The notes below the pieces were generated by a model. The model was not told the DNA's origin. It made no database searches and saw nothing but the letters and a program-made list of their open reading frames with translations. 60,000 nt of DNA from Owenia fusiformis (Eukaryota > Annelida > Polychaeta > Sabellida > Oweniidae). Both the position numbers and the translations under genes were made by a program. The first letter of the stretch is position 1. Each line of letters opens with the position of its first letter. The stretch spans positions 18,614,813-18,674,812 of the forward strand of contig CAIIXF020000002.1 of the NCBI GenBank assembly GCA_903813345.2, in the 5' to 3' direction. This document shows positions 37,093-48,809 of the stretch, one piece after another.

Positions 37093-37742
37093 GGTAAAGA
37101 TTAAAAGGTGGATTGGATCAAGTGGATTGGATTCATGTAAAAGATGGATTGGATCGGGAATCTTTGAAATATGGATTTTCCTTAAAAAAATCTATTGATC
37201 TCCCTCCAAGAAGATTGGTGCTCTCCTCATGTCGACAATGTCAAATAATAGATGTTATATTATTTTGCTTGGGTTGGCTAGAAGGGTGAACTGGTACCCA
37301 CTTTATTATTCATTCCAAGTGTTTGAGACATTTATAAATCATAAGGCAGACTGGTTTGAAGATCCATATCATCTGTTTTCAGTCCAAAAAGAAACCAGCG
37401 AAAACGTTTTGGGAACATCCACAAATCAATTTGAATGACAGCTTTTATCTACAGATCTATGTTTAATATGTCTTGCAAAAGTTGATTTACAAGGGAAAGC
37501 AGTTAAATATATACTTAAGCAGTATCTATCAGCTATTTGGATTATATATTTGTTGTTGCTTTATTCTGATTCCTCAAAGGGACCCACCCAAGTGATCAAA
37601 AAATACTTTAGAGGGAAATTGCTTAGAGGGAGAACTACAGAAAATAAATTTAAAGAAATTCCATATTTTGAAGATTTCGGATCCAATCCACCTTTTACAT
37701 GAATCCAATCCACTTGATCCAATCCACCTTTTAATCTCTACC
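37093..37742. mobile_element. Element with ~83-bp inverted ends and 8-bp target duplication
   Basis: TTTTTGAA occurs on both sides (37,085-37,092 and 37,743-37,750). The ends GGTAAAGATTAAAAGGTGG and CCACCTTTTAATCTCTACC are inverted and extend for about 83 bp with few mismatches, including internal GTGGATTGGAT direct repeats. An 8-bp duplication is typical of hAT elements, though the terminal bases are not the usual CAGGG. A 69-codon frame inside (37,229-37,438) has no recognisable motif. Confidence 0.8.
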
Positions 37743-37950
37743 TTTTTGAATCACTGGGCTTTATTAAACATTTTAAATGGTATTTCCGTCCATTTATCTT
37801 CAGCTTAGATCGTCTATTAAATCTTGAACACAAAATATGTATGCAATGGTGGTAAGAAACATTTTTAATGAATTTGTGATATAAACAGATGCTTTATTTG
37901 TTATTTTTAAGTAAGTGCCCCCTAAAACTTCATAATAAACTTCATGTATC

Positions 37951-39965
37951 TGTGAGATTCACCTACCCTCAGGACCTATATGATTGACTCTCAGGGAGAG
38001 AAACTACCCTCAGGACCTTTATGGTTAACTATCAGTGAGGTTGACCTACCATCAGGACCTATATGATTGACTCCTGGTGAGAGGAACTACCCTTGAGACA
38101 TTTATGGTTATTTTCAGTGAGGTTGACCTACCATCAGGACCTATATGATTGACTCTCAGAGAGAAAAACTACCTTTGGGACATTCATGGTTAACTATCAG
38201 TGAGGTTGACCTACCCTCAGGACCTATACAAGTATGATTGACTCTTGGTGAGAGGAACTACCCTTGGGACCTTTATGGATATTTTCAGTGAGGTTGACCT
38301 ACCCTCAGGACCTATATGATTGACTCTCAAGTAGAGGAACTACCCTTGGGACCTTTATGGTTATTGTCAGTGAGGTTGACCTACCCTCAGGACCTATAAG
38401 ACTGACTCTCAAGGAGAGAAACTACCTTTGGGACCTTCATGGTTAACTATCAGTGAGGTTGACCTACCTTCAGGACCTATATGATTGACTCTTGGTGAGA
38501 GGAACTACCCTTGGGACCTTTATGGTTATTTTCAGTGAGGTTGACCTACCCTCAGGGCCTATATGATTGACTCTCAGGGAGAGGAACTACGCTCAGGACC
38601 TTCATGGTTAACTATCAATAGAGTTGACCTACCCTCAAGACCTATATGATTGACTCTCAGGGAGAGGAACTACGCTCAGGACCTCCATGGTTAACTATCA
38701 GTGAGGTTGACCTACCCTCAAGACCTATATGATTGACTCTCAGGGAGAGGAACTATCCTCAGGACCTTCAAGGTTAACTATCAGTGAAGTTGACCTACCC
38801 TCAAGACTATGATTGACTCTCAAGGAGAGGAACTACCCTCAGGACCTTCATGGTTATTGTCAGTGATGTTGACCTACCCTCAGGACATCCATGGTTAACT
38901 ATCAATGAGGTTGACCTACCCTCAGGACATATATGATTGACTCTCAAGGAGAAGAACTACCCTCAGGACCTTCATGGTTATTGTCAGTGAGGTTGACCTT
39001 CCCTCAGGACATTCATGGTTAACTATTAATGAGGTTGACCTACCCTCAGGACATATATGATTGACTCTCAAGGAGAGGAACTACCCTCAGGACCTTCATG
39101 GTTATTGTCAGTGAGGTTGACCTTCCCTCAGGAGATTCATGGTTAACTATTAATGAGGTTGACCTATCCTCAGGACCTTTATGATTGACTCTCGGGGAGA
39201 GAAACTACCCTCAGGACCTTCATGGTTAACTACTCTCGGGACCTTCATGGTTAACTACCAGTGAGGTTGATCTACCCTCAGGACCTATATGATTGACTCT
39301 CAGGGAGAGAAACTACCCTCAGGACCTTCATGGTTAACTATCAGTGAGGTTGACCTACCTTCTGGACCTATATGATTGACTCCTGGTGAGAGGAACTACC
39401 CTTGAGACCTTTATGGTTATTTTCAGTGAGGTTGACCTACCATCAGGACCTATACGATTGACTCTCAAGGAGAGGAACTACCCTCAGGACCTTCATGGTT
39501 ATTGTCAGTGAGGTTGACCTTCCCTCAGGACATTCATGGTTAACTATTAATGAGGTTGACCTACCCTCAGGACATATATGATTGACTCTCAAGGAGAGGA
39601 ACTACCCTCAGGACCTTCATGGTTATTGTCAGTGAGGTTGACCTTCCCTACGGACATTCATGGTTAACTATTAATGAGGTTGACCTATCCTCAGGACCGA
39701 TATGATTGACTCTTGGGGAGAGAAACTACCCTCAGGACCTTCATGGTTAACTACTCTCAGGACCTTCATGGTTAACTACCAGTGAGGTTGATCTACCCTC
39801 AGGACCTATATGATTGACTCTCAGGGTGAGAAACTACCCTCAGGACCTTCATGGTTAACTATCAGTGAGGTTGACCTACCTTCTGGACCTATATGATTGA
39901 CTCCTGGTGAGAGGAACTACCCTTGAGACCTTTATGGTTATTTTCAGTGAGGTTGACCTACCATC
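37951..39965. repeat. ~82-bp minisatellite with a 521-bp higher-order period
   Basis: About 24 copies of a unit containing GTGAGGTTGACCTACC, CTCAGGACCTATATGATTGA and GAGGAACTACCCTCAGGACC. Variants recur in blocks: the distinctive TTAACTACTCTC junction at about 39,229 recurs near 39,750, which gives a 521-bp super-period. No long frames are present. The segment 37,751-37,950 upstream is unique. Confidence 0.95.
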
Positions 39966-40021
39966 TGTTAATACAAAGTTTATTCAAATCTACAGAAATC
40001 CTCATGTAGTTGTCCTAATCT

Positions 40022-40484
40022 TTATGTCATATCATGGTTAAATTGCTCCCCCTTCCAATGTTTATCAAGGTTTTTTTTAAAGTTTTTAAAAGATTGGGAT
40101 TGTATGATGAATGGTGTTAACAAGTTCCAGTCAGTTCCAGTTTTTTCAAATGTCAAGTCTAAGACATTATTCATATAGTTTCTTTGGATGACCCCTGTGG
40201 ATTAATTCTCAATAAAGAAGTAACTTGATTCAATTCTAACATAGGCATTGAAAATTTTGTAAACTTCAATCATAAGATGTCCTTCTGTATTTCAGGGAGA
40301 ATAAATTGAGTTTCTTAAGTCGTTCTGTATAACTCAAGGCTTTAATTGAATTATCATGTTTAGTAGCTTTACATTGGACTCTATTTTGATACTGTCCATT
40401 ACATATCTTGGATGCCATATGACATTTCCATATTTTATTAATGGTGTTATAAGTGTTTATAGCACTAAAATAATCATGGAACAC
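40022..40484 (-). pseudogene. LINE reverse transcriptase relic (CR1/Jockey-like C-terminus)
   Basis: The minus strand reads ATKHDNSIKALSYTERLKKL then NLFSLKYRR. After a frameshift near 40,262 it continues LMIEVYKIFNAYV, and after a stop near 40,207 it shows TRGHPKKLY and SFKNFKKNLDKHW, ending at TAA 40,022. These are in the right order for the C-terminal region of CR1/Jockey-type RTs (consensus shape Y-E-E-R-L-K-K-L ... R-R ... M-I-E-V-Y-K-I ... T-R-G-H ... F-K-N-x-L-D-K-H-W). Only this 3' part is visible and it is inactivated. It differs from the RT at 15,858, which lacks these motifs, so two LINE lineages are present. It sits between the two minisatellites, next to a foldback element. Confidence 0.8.
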
Positions 40485-40859
40485 TGGAACCTATTTTATG
40501 CATTGTAGTTCATTATAAAGTTAGATACATTGATAATTGCTTTAAACACATTTTGCAGAGAAACTTAGTTGAAATTTTGCCATAACCGATATGGAATATT
40601 CCATTATTTGCTCTTCTGGTGTCTATAATTGCATTATCTAAGTTATATAAGAACAACATTAGTATTGCCCTTTTCATGATAACTTTAGCCTTAAATTAAA
40701 GGCATTGTCTCCAAATGACTTGAAAATGAGTAAAGATTCAACTATTTGATACAGATTTTACTCCATAGTTTAGACTGTATTACCAATACCTGCCATAATG
40801 TTAAAATACACCGAATAATATTGTTACAGTTACAGGTTCAGCAAATTGTTTTGATATAA

Positions 40860-41696
40860 CTTCACAGGCTGGTATCGAAAGATTTGTCCGCTGTGACGGA
40901 GCATGCTATTTTTCATAAAAACACTAAGAATGCTTCACGATTTATTTTTTAACTCATATGTTTCGTTATATCAAAGATAATTACTTACTCCATGCAATGG
41001 ATATATCATTTGCGTGTAACCTTCACTTCTGTTTGAAGTCCAATAACGCTAGGAGTAAAATCTATTGAAAACGGCACCAGAGTATCAAACTCTAAAATGT
41101 ACCATTTCTTTTTTAACTTTTTAATGGCATGATATAGTGACACGATAATATTAACATATGTTTTAAGCATAACTCTGAATGTATTAATGAGATATTAATG
41201 CATTGGGTCTTTTTAATTTTTTAATAAAAAATAATATTAATATTTTTTATCCGCTGTGACGGAGCATTTTTACAGTTCACATTTGCAACTGCTCCGTCAC
41301 AGCGGACAAAAAAATTAAACATTATTTTTTATAAAAGAATTAAAAAGACCAAATACATCAACATCTCGTTTATACCTTCATAGTTATGCTGAAACCATGT
41401 GTAAATATTATCGTGTCACTATATCGTGCCATTAGAAAGTTAAACAAGAAATGGTACATTTTGAAGTATGATACTCCGGCGCCATTTTCAATAGCTTTTC
41501 TTCCCAGCGTAATTGGACTTCAAACAGAAGTGAAAGTTACCCGCAAATGATATATCCATTGCATGGAGTAAGTAATTTTGTATGGTATAACGAAACATAT
41601 GAGTTAAAAAATAAATCGTGAAGTATTTTTAGTGTTTTTATGAAAAATAGCATGCTCCGTCACAGCGGACAAATATTTCGATACCAGCCTGTGAAC
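40860..41696. mobile_element. Foldback element with 9-bp target duplication
   Basis: TTGATATAA flanks both sides (40,851-40,859 and 41,697-41,705). The element is an almost complete palindrome with arms of about 405 bp around a short unpaired centre near 41,270-41,290. The ends are CTTCACAGGCTGGTATCGAA and its near-complement. GTCCGCTGTGACGGAGCA occurs at the outer and inner end of each arm, four times in all. A 9-bp duplication with long arms fits Mutator-like or Foldback elements. There is no coding frame. Confidence 0.9.
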
Positions 41697-41824
41697 TTGA
41701 TATAAAGAAATCTGTCTAAATTAATAAGTCAAGTTATAAAAATGGCCTGGTATCACTTGACTGAGGATTATTTACAGAGGAAATGGTACTCTTCAATGAG
41801 ATACTCACAATATCTTATTCACTA

Positions 41825-42480
41825 TCAGTGAGGTTACCTACCTACAAGACCTACCTAATTCACTGATGATTCTGAGATGACCTATAGACAAGACCTACCT
41901 TAGAAAGTTTCAGTGAGGTGACCTATTCCAAAAACCTACATTATTCACTATCAGTGAGGTGAGCTTCCCAGAATATCTACATGAGATAAAATATGTGTAC
42001 CTCCAAGACCTAACTTATTCCCTATCAGTGAGGTGAGCTATCCAAAGAAACCACATTGATCACTAATAGTGAGGTGGGCTTTTAAGAAGACCCACTTTTT
42101 TTACTTTCAATGTGGTAAGCTATCTATAAAACATACCATATTCATTATCAGTGAGATGAGTTACATGTACAAAATATACATCATTAAGCATTATCAGTGA
42201 GGTGAGTTACCAAGAAAACCTACCTTAGTCACCATCAGTGAGGTGAGTTACCAAGAAGGCTAACATTTTTCCCTATCAATTAGGTAAACTACCAACAAAA
42301 TCTACCTTAGTCACTTTCAGTGAGGTGAGCTTCCAAGAAGGCCAATAGTATTCACTACCGATGGGGTTAGCTACAAGAACTTTCTTATTTGCTATCAGCG
42401 AGGAGAGTTACCTACCAGTCCTATCACAGTCACTATCAGTGAGGTTAGCTACCTAAAAGACCTTCCTTAATCAATATCTT
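41825..42480. repeat. ~50-bp minisatellite with TATCAGTGAGGT units
   Basis: About a dozen diverged copies of a unit like TCACTATCAGTGAGGTGAGC followed by TACCAAGAAGACCTACC. It shares its core with the 37,951-39,965 array but lacks that array's second half, so the two may be parts of one array interrupted by the LINE relic and the foldback element. Confidence 0.85.
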
Positions 42481-42497
42481 TGAGACCAGTAGCTCAT

Positions 42498-42590
42498 ATC
42501 TGTGGAGGTATGTGTTAGGGTAATCAATAACTTTGCTTGAGAATCCAGGTCTACCTGCAAAGGAATGGGCAACATGTACAGCACATATTG
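42498..42590 (-). pseudogene. Degenerate duplicate of the candidate exon at 46,198-46,326
   Basis: On the minus strand, CCATTCCTTTGCAG is followed by a stretch sharing CTGGATTCT and AAAGTT with the 46-kb exon. Small indels throw the ubiquitin-like frame off. The intron side (GCACATATTG) also matches. From 42,591 to 42,993 the sequence is unique and AT-rich with nothing recognised. Confidence 0.55.
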
Positions 42591-43001
42591 TAATGCTCAT
42601 AAAAGTGCACCTAATATGCTAGTCTACATTAGAAAACCTACCTTATTCAGTATCAGTGAGTTTAAGCTACCAAGAATACATTATTCCCTTTCAGTATTAT
42701 GCAACATTATGTGGGTGGCATTATTTGTTTCACCCTGAACAATTTCATTTTCTGCATATGTTTGTCATAATTTCAAATTATGATGTAAATTGTAACATAA
42801 ATATTATATTGCACTCACTGGCTATAATACGCTACATCAATCCAAATTGTATAATTATGAAGTATATCTTTTTCAAAAATCTGATATCTTATAATGCAAA
42901 TATGGCCCCATAATGGAGGTATTGTCATTAATTAACATACAAATTACCTCATTTCAAAGAGCAACAAAGTGTCATTAGTATCACCATGGGCATGTGAACA
43001 T

Positions 43002-45779
43002 TAGGGTGGTCCAAAATATGGCGAAAAACCAACTTTCTTTTGGATCATCTTCCTCATTTGACTTACTGTTGTCCATGACCTAAAACACCTGCACACCAAA
43101 TTTTGAGACCCAAATCCCATGGGAAATTTACCCACGCTTCGACTGAAAAATTCGGTTATTTCATGATTTTTTGCTATTTTCGATAAATTGCCATCTCCTT
43201 TTTCCTGGTATAAAATGTTTCTATTTTTCATAATAAACATTTTTGTAGGACTCTTTATTACTTAATAATACTAGGAGCCCAAACACCAAATTTTGAGACC
43301 CAAATCCCTTGTGAAATTTACCCATGCTTTGACTGAAAAATTGTGATTTTCATAGTTTTGTCCGATTTTCAATAAACAATATTATTGAGAACAGTAACCT
43401 ATATGGCACTGATTTAGAAAAGATAAGACTTATCCTGGACAGTAGTCAGTTTGGAGATAGGGACTGTCTATTAATATTGAGGACAATACATGCTATTTAT
43501 GAAATGCACAGGGATGCATTAAAGCAATCATCAAACCCAAGGGGCATATAATTACATGTTCTGTACACCACCACCAACCTTTACTATCACTGTAAAATTG
43601 TAATATTATTTTATTTTACTTAATATATACCAGTATGTATTTGTATGATCAATTTATGGTCCAAATAAAGAAACATAAACATAATAGATTACTGTCTCCA
43701 TTTTCCTGGTATAATATGTTTCTATTTTTTCATAATAAACATTTTTGGATGACTCTTTATTACATCATAGTACTAGGAACCCATACACCAAATTTTGAGA
43801 CCCAAATCCCATGGGAAATTTACCCATGGTTTGACTGAAAAATTGTGATTTTCACATTTTTTCCGATTTTCAATAAATTGCTGTCTCAATTTTCCTGGTA
43901 CGATATGTTTTTATAATAAACATTTTTGAGGACTCTTTATTACTTCATAATACTAAAAACCCATACACCAAATATCCTCCAAATTTTGAGACCCAAATCC
44001 AATGAGAACGTTACCCATGCTTTGACTGAAAACTGGTGCTTATGATAGCTTATGATAAGCCAAAGAAACACCTAAATATCAAGACTTTAAGTCTTATTGA
44101 AAGGTGACAAATTCAGTAGTTTGGGGAAAACTGTGGTTAATGTTAAGAAGTGATGACTCGACAGCAACTGAAATGCCTTGAAGATTTGGTTTGTTGGTTT
44201 CAGTAGGGATACATCACAGGACTTTGTTTGGATTTGTGTGAGATGTCATATTCTTTCTCTCATCTTTGCAGGGTAAGGTCAAATATCAAATCTGATTTTC
44301 TTTGGAGAAATGATTTTTTGATTGATCAATGTATCAATGGCATGGTCTCTTGTAACCAGTAAGCCTGTACCAAATCTTCAAGGGATTCGAGCTTCCACTG
44401 AGCTTTGTCATTTCTCTGAAAATGTTCATGCCCTAAAAGTACACAATGTAGAAGATAGGAAGAGCAATGAGAAACACTTAAGGTAATTCTGTATGTTCAG
44501 AAATTTTAAGTGGAGTCCAATGTTATTTCTGGAACTCATTCCATACTTGGTCAGCTCTTTCAATTTTACACTGAGTTCAAATATGTATTTAGATTATTAG
44601 TTGATGGTTAGTAATTTTCTATAATGTACTATGTGCTATGTTTATACACTGTTTGTGCATCAGAATGGAATGAGTTATGTGTTCCTGAAAAAACACGGGG
44701 CTCCAATTAGGAAGCCATTAAAACTGAAAATAAGGAATTACCTTAAAGTACTATATAACCATCTTTCACGATGTAACGTATGTAAGGCCAAACAGGATAA
44801 TTAAGACAACGTGTAATACAATTTATTACAAATTGCACATCACACAGCAATGATATGGTGCTCTAAACGACAAAAATCAAAATTATATGATCAAAGCAAA
44901 CGTGAATTTCCCATGGGGTTCAGGTCTAAACATTTGGTACATATTAAATGTATGGGTTCCTAGTATTAAGAACGTATTAATGTCCTAAAATGTTTAAAAA
45001 CTAAATATAAGATTAATGTTGATCTATTGAAAATAGGAGACAATTCGCAGAAAATCACTTATTTTTGGTTGAAGCATGAATTAATTTCTCATGGGGCCAG
45101 GGTCTCAAAATTTGGTGCATATTTGGGGTATGGGTTCCTCGTATTATGAAGTAATAAAGAGTCCTCCCAAAATATTTATTATAAAAAAAAGAAACATATA
45201 ATACCAGGAAAATAGAGATGTATTGTATTGTATATGAAATATCCCAATTTTTCAGTCAAAGCGTGGGTAAATTTCCCATGGGATTTGGGTCTCAAAATTT
45301 GATGTATGGGTTCCTAAGTATTATGAAGTAATAAAGAGTCATCCACAAATATTTATTATGAAAAGACATCTACCATTTTATACCAGGAAAATGGAGATGG
45401 CAATTTATCGAAAATAGCAAAAAATCATGAAATAACCGAATTTTTCAGTCGAAGCGTGGGTAAATTTCCCATGGGATTTGGGTCTCAACATTTGGTGTAT
45501 GGGTTCCTAGTATTATGAAGTAATAAAGAGTCCTACAAAAATGTTTATTATGAAAAAATAGAAACATATTATACCAGGAAAAGGGAGATGACAATTTATC
45601 GAAAATAGCAAAAAATCATGAAATAACCGAATTTTCAGTCGAAGCGTGGGTAAATTTCCCATGTGATTTGGGTCTTGAAATTTGGTGTGCAGGTGTTTTA
45701 GGTCATGGACAACAGTAAGTGAAATGAGGAAGATGATCTGAAACAAAGTTGGTTTTTCGCCATTTTTTGGACCACCCTA
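43002..45779. mobile_element. Large hAT-like foldback element, arms built of subrepeats
   Basis: GTGAACAT is duplicated at 42,994-43,001 and 45,780-45,787. The ends are TAGGGTGGTCCAAAA and TTTTGGACCACCCTA-type, fitting the YAGGG ends and 8-bp duplications of hAT elements. Each arm contains several direct copies of a 180-300-bp module carrying TTTTGAGACCCAAATCCC (about 43,103, 43,293, 43,794 and 43,984), and the other arm carries the complement (about 44,930, 45,100, 45,290, 45,480 and 45,670). The centre (roughly 44,040-44,860) is unique, with no transposase frame. Length is 2,778 bp. Confidence 0.85.
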
Positions 45780-46197
45780 GTGAACATTAAATGCTCATAT
45801 GGGCAATTTCTATGGAAACTGAGTTTTTTGTTTTAAATTTACCTTTTTTACAAAGAAATATTATTTACAAAGAAATATTAATTATTTTGCATTATTTTTA
45901 ACTTAATAAATCACGCCCTGCATTGGATAAATCAGTTATTAGAATCTAGTGAAACTAATCAATCCGATCAATTTCACAGTTGAGTAAAAATTTATATAAA
46001 GTATCATAAGGAATAACAAGCTATGCACTTATTCAGGTCTTTCTGTGTATAGTCAAGTTTCATAGGAGCTTTCTGTATAAATTTTTATTTAAATGGTTTA
46101 TTAATGTCATTTCTATGTTTGTCATATATAAAAATTTCAACGATATTGAAGAATTAAAAAAATTTGCCCCCAGTAGTGAGTAGTGAGGTGAACTCAC

Positions 46198-46326
46198 TTC
46201 AGTACACACTTTAAGGATCATGTGTATTGTAAGACCTGAAGAGAGATCACCAGATATATCAGGACCATTTCTCTGGAGGAATGTGTTAGGGTCTTCAAGA
46301 ACTTTGCCTGCAGAATCCAGGTGTGC
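46198..46326 (-). CDS. Candidate ubiquitin-like domain exon (ubiquilin/UBL7-like)
   Basis: A 129-bp minus-strand exon, exactly 43 codons, phase 0 at both ends. It is bounded by a CATTCCTTTGCAG acceptor and a GAA|GTGAGT donor. The peptide starts AHLDSAGKVLEDPNTF and ends SGLTIHMILKVCTE. The S/F-A-G-K-x-L-x-D-x-x-T and G-L-T-x-H-x-x-x-K pattern is that of the second half of ubiquitin-like domains in ubiquilins and related proteins, which bind proteasome subunits. A GPDISGD insertion separates the two motifs. I could not find the first half of the domain upstream or further exons downstream, and a degenerate copy lies at 42,498-42,590. It may be one exon of a gene with large repeat-filled introns, or an orphaned copy. 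The splice sites and frame are seen; the family is inference. Confidence 0.5.
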
Positions 46327-46765
46327 CTGCAAAGGAATGGACAACATTTAGAGCACATCTTCAAAGTGTATCTACAGTTGAACTAGTTATTTGGAACTTC
46401 TTGTGGAGTTGCTCAATGGTGCCTATCTAGTTTTAATGTACTAAGAAAGTCAAAAATCATTCAGATAATAAAAATGTTATGAATCATTATCTAAGCGATC
46501 TTTGGCAGTAGGTGAATATCTTTATTTATACCATGAATTACTATGAAATATGTATATACAGAGCATAATTAAATTGTTAATTAAACTTCATAATTAAAGA
46601 ATTCAAATTCTTTGAGTTAAGTTAAAGTAAGTAAGTAAAATCTATTCGGAGATCATAAACATTACAAAGTGAGGGTGTTCATCAAATGCTGTATTTGGCC
46701 ATATATAGTATTGAATAAATTGGTGATGAGCTAGATTCAATTTTAACAAACAAAATTGGTTTGTA
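46327..46765. other. Unique intergenic or intronic sequence
   Basis: AT-rich, no frames or repeats of note. If the exon to its left is real, this is intron upstream of it on the minus strand. Confidence 0.4.
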
Positions 46766-46767
46766 TA

Positions 46768-47233
46768 CTGTAGATTGGGTTAATTTGGCGCTACTTAATT
46801 CGGCGATTTTGCCATTTTTGGCATATTGGCGGCTATTTATTTTGGCGGATATGCAAAAAAATGTTAATGCAATGTTAAACTTATGGGCTGTTTACGAATT
46901 ACCATGTAAATGGGCATGTTTGGCTATGTTCATTTTTTCTTTTGAGGACCACTAGCGATATTCACCACGTTTGTACATTTTTGTGAGATCATTTACATTT
47001 TGCACCTCGATCAATGCTGCCACTATAACGCGCTTTTCCTTTCTAGTTTTTCCCTGAGTATTAATGAGTGACATGAGAGACATTTTTTCATATTTTTGGA
47101 AAAAACTAAACTGGAAGTGACCTAAATAAACTAGACGAAATACCCTAGATAATTCCCAGGGATTCATTCTAAATTTTGGTGAAGATTTGTATTGGTGAAT
47201 TTTTCAATTTCGCCAAATTAACCCAATCTACAG
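46768..47233. mobile_element. MITE with TA target duplication and 23-bp inverted ends
   Basis: TA|CTGTAGATTGGGTTAATTTG on the left and CAAATTAACCCAATCTACAG|TA on the right. TA duplication suggests the Tc1/mariner group. Length is 466 bp. A 64-codon frame that starts inside the left end is not a gene. Confidence 0.8.
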
Positions 47234-47235
47234 TA

Positions 47236-48111
47236 ATGTAATTTTTAAATTTTTTCATTTTTAAAGTTATAAGTTAACATTTACATAGATCCTTCAAGAA
47301 ACAACAAAATCATGTTGAATTGTAGTTTAAGCAATATAATATTTGAGTTGTGCTGTGACCTTGAACTTATGTACCTGATTAACTTTCATCAGAAAACAGT
47401 TCATAGAGATGCCAATAAATGTTTATCTAAAGAAATGTGGTAAGATATATTGCAGGTTTTGATGAATACTTAGGTAAACATTAGGTATTTTAATGAAATT
47501 GAATTTATTGGCCAATTGATAAATACATGTATAGCAATAATATCAGTCTTTATTCTTCATCCTTGCATTTCCTCACCAACAATTTAAAGGAGTAAAATTA
47601 TCTGTTACATAAACCAGTCATATCTGATATTTCTGCATTGTTTTAGTTATGTGGTAATTAATTGTTTTCTTGACATAACTTCTTAACATAAAAAAATTAT
47701 TAAAAGACAGCTTCCTAAGTTTTATATATAGCCATCTTGACATTTATGACATTATTTGACATTATTATATTATGTTCCTGAAATGAGAATCTGCATATCA
47801 AAGAATATGAAAGAGATAACTATGAAGTGTAGCATCCGTAATAGAGACCAAGTAAATATATTGTCATTGGAAACATACATACTGGAATAAAATAAAAGAT
47901 CTATACTGGTGCATGATACCATGTGAATAGATACAGGGGTAAGTGCCATGGGTAAAATATATACTGGAATAAATAAAAGAACCATACTGGTGAAAGATTC
48001 AAAATTCAATCAGAATACTGGAGTACTGGATGATATAACATGGCATTAACATGCAAAATGTCACAACCTGCCATCTGTTACAGACGCCAATCTTGAAATT
48101 TTCTTCGAATT
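47236..48111. other. Unique sequence with a short duplication
   Basis: Nothing gene-like. ATACTGGAATAAA followed by a CATACTGG/TATACTGG word is repeated near 47,879 and 47,959, indicating a two-copy ~80-bp tandem. Confidence 0.5.
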
Positions 48112-48115
48112 TTAA

Positions 48116-48408
48116 CCTCTTGAATACCAGCCTCTTAAAAGGGTTTGAAACCAGAGCATTTTCCATTTTCTGCTAGTTTTCTTGATATTTACATCTAAAA
48201 ACACTATGTTTGATATTTGATTTCATAAGAAGAGTAAACATAGACCCATTACATACATTCTAAAACATTAGTTGTGAAGATTGGATAAAAAATGCCAAAG
48301 TTAGAGCAGTTTTAGTGAAAAATTCTGTGACAGATTTATCTGTCGCTCTGGGTTCCAAATGGATTTTATTTGTGACAGATATATCCGTCATTCTGGGTAT
48401 TCAAGAGG
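48116..48408. mobile_element. piggyBac-like MITE with TTAA target
   Basis: TTAA|CCTCTTGAATACCAG on the left and CTGGGTATTCAAGAGG|TTAA on the right. TTAA duplication is the signature of piggyBac-type insertion. Internally GTGACAGAT followed by a TCTGGGT word occurs twice (about 48,328 and 48,373). Length is 293 bp. Confidence 0.75.
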
Positions 48409-48419
48409 TTAATAAAATA

Positions 48420-48738
48420 TGTGTCACTACTTTAATATCAATCAGAATAATTTTTACCACTTTGACACATTTTTATGTTTAACATTTACTACATGATCTG
48501 GACTGTACATTGTTTAATAGGTGATGTCACTTACTTATTGATGAATATAAAAAATATTTCTTATTATTTTGGCACATAATGCTCTACCATTGCAAGTTGA
48601 GATTTAAAAAAAAGAATTTGTAGAAAAAGCCTAACTTTGGCATTTAGTAGGTGATGTCACTATATCAATTAATAAAAATATATAAACTTACCATTTTAGC
48701 ACACAACTTTCAAGTTCAACATTTATTAAAGGATCTGA
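48420..48738. repeat. Diverged ~130-bp tandem repeat, about 2.5 copies
   Basis: GTGATGTCACT (or GTGTCACT) followed by an ATCAAT-type stretch and TTTNGCACA recurs near 48,420, 48,522 and 48,653. Divergence is considerable. Confidence 0.55.
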
Positions 48739-48809
48739 ACTAAACATAAATAAAGGAAAACCTCATACAAAATGTTTAATGAAAAATATGAGAAAGGGGA
48801 ACAAAAATA

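Noticed and set aside
46761-46955. 64-codon frame starting MYTVDWVNLALL.
   Set aside because: Starts within the inverted end of the MITE at 46,768-47,233 and has no conserved motif.
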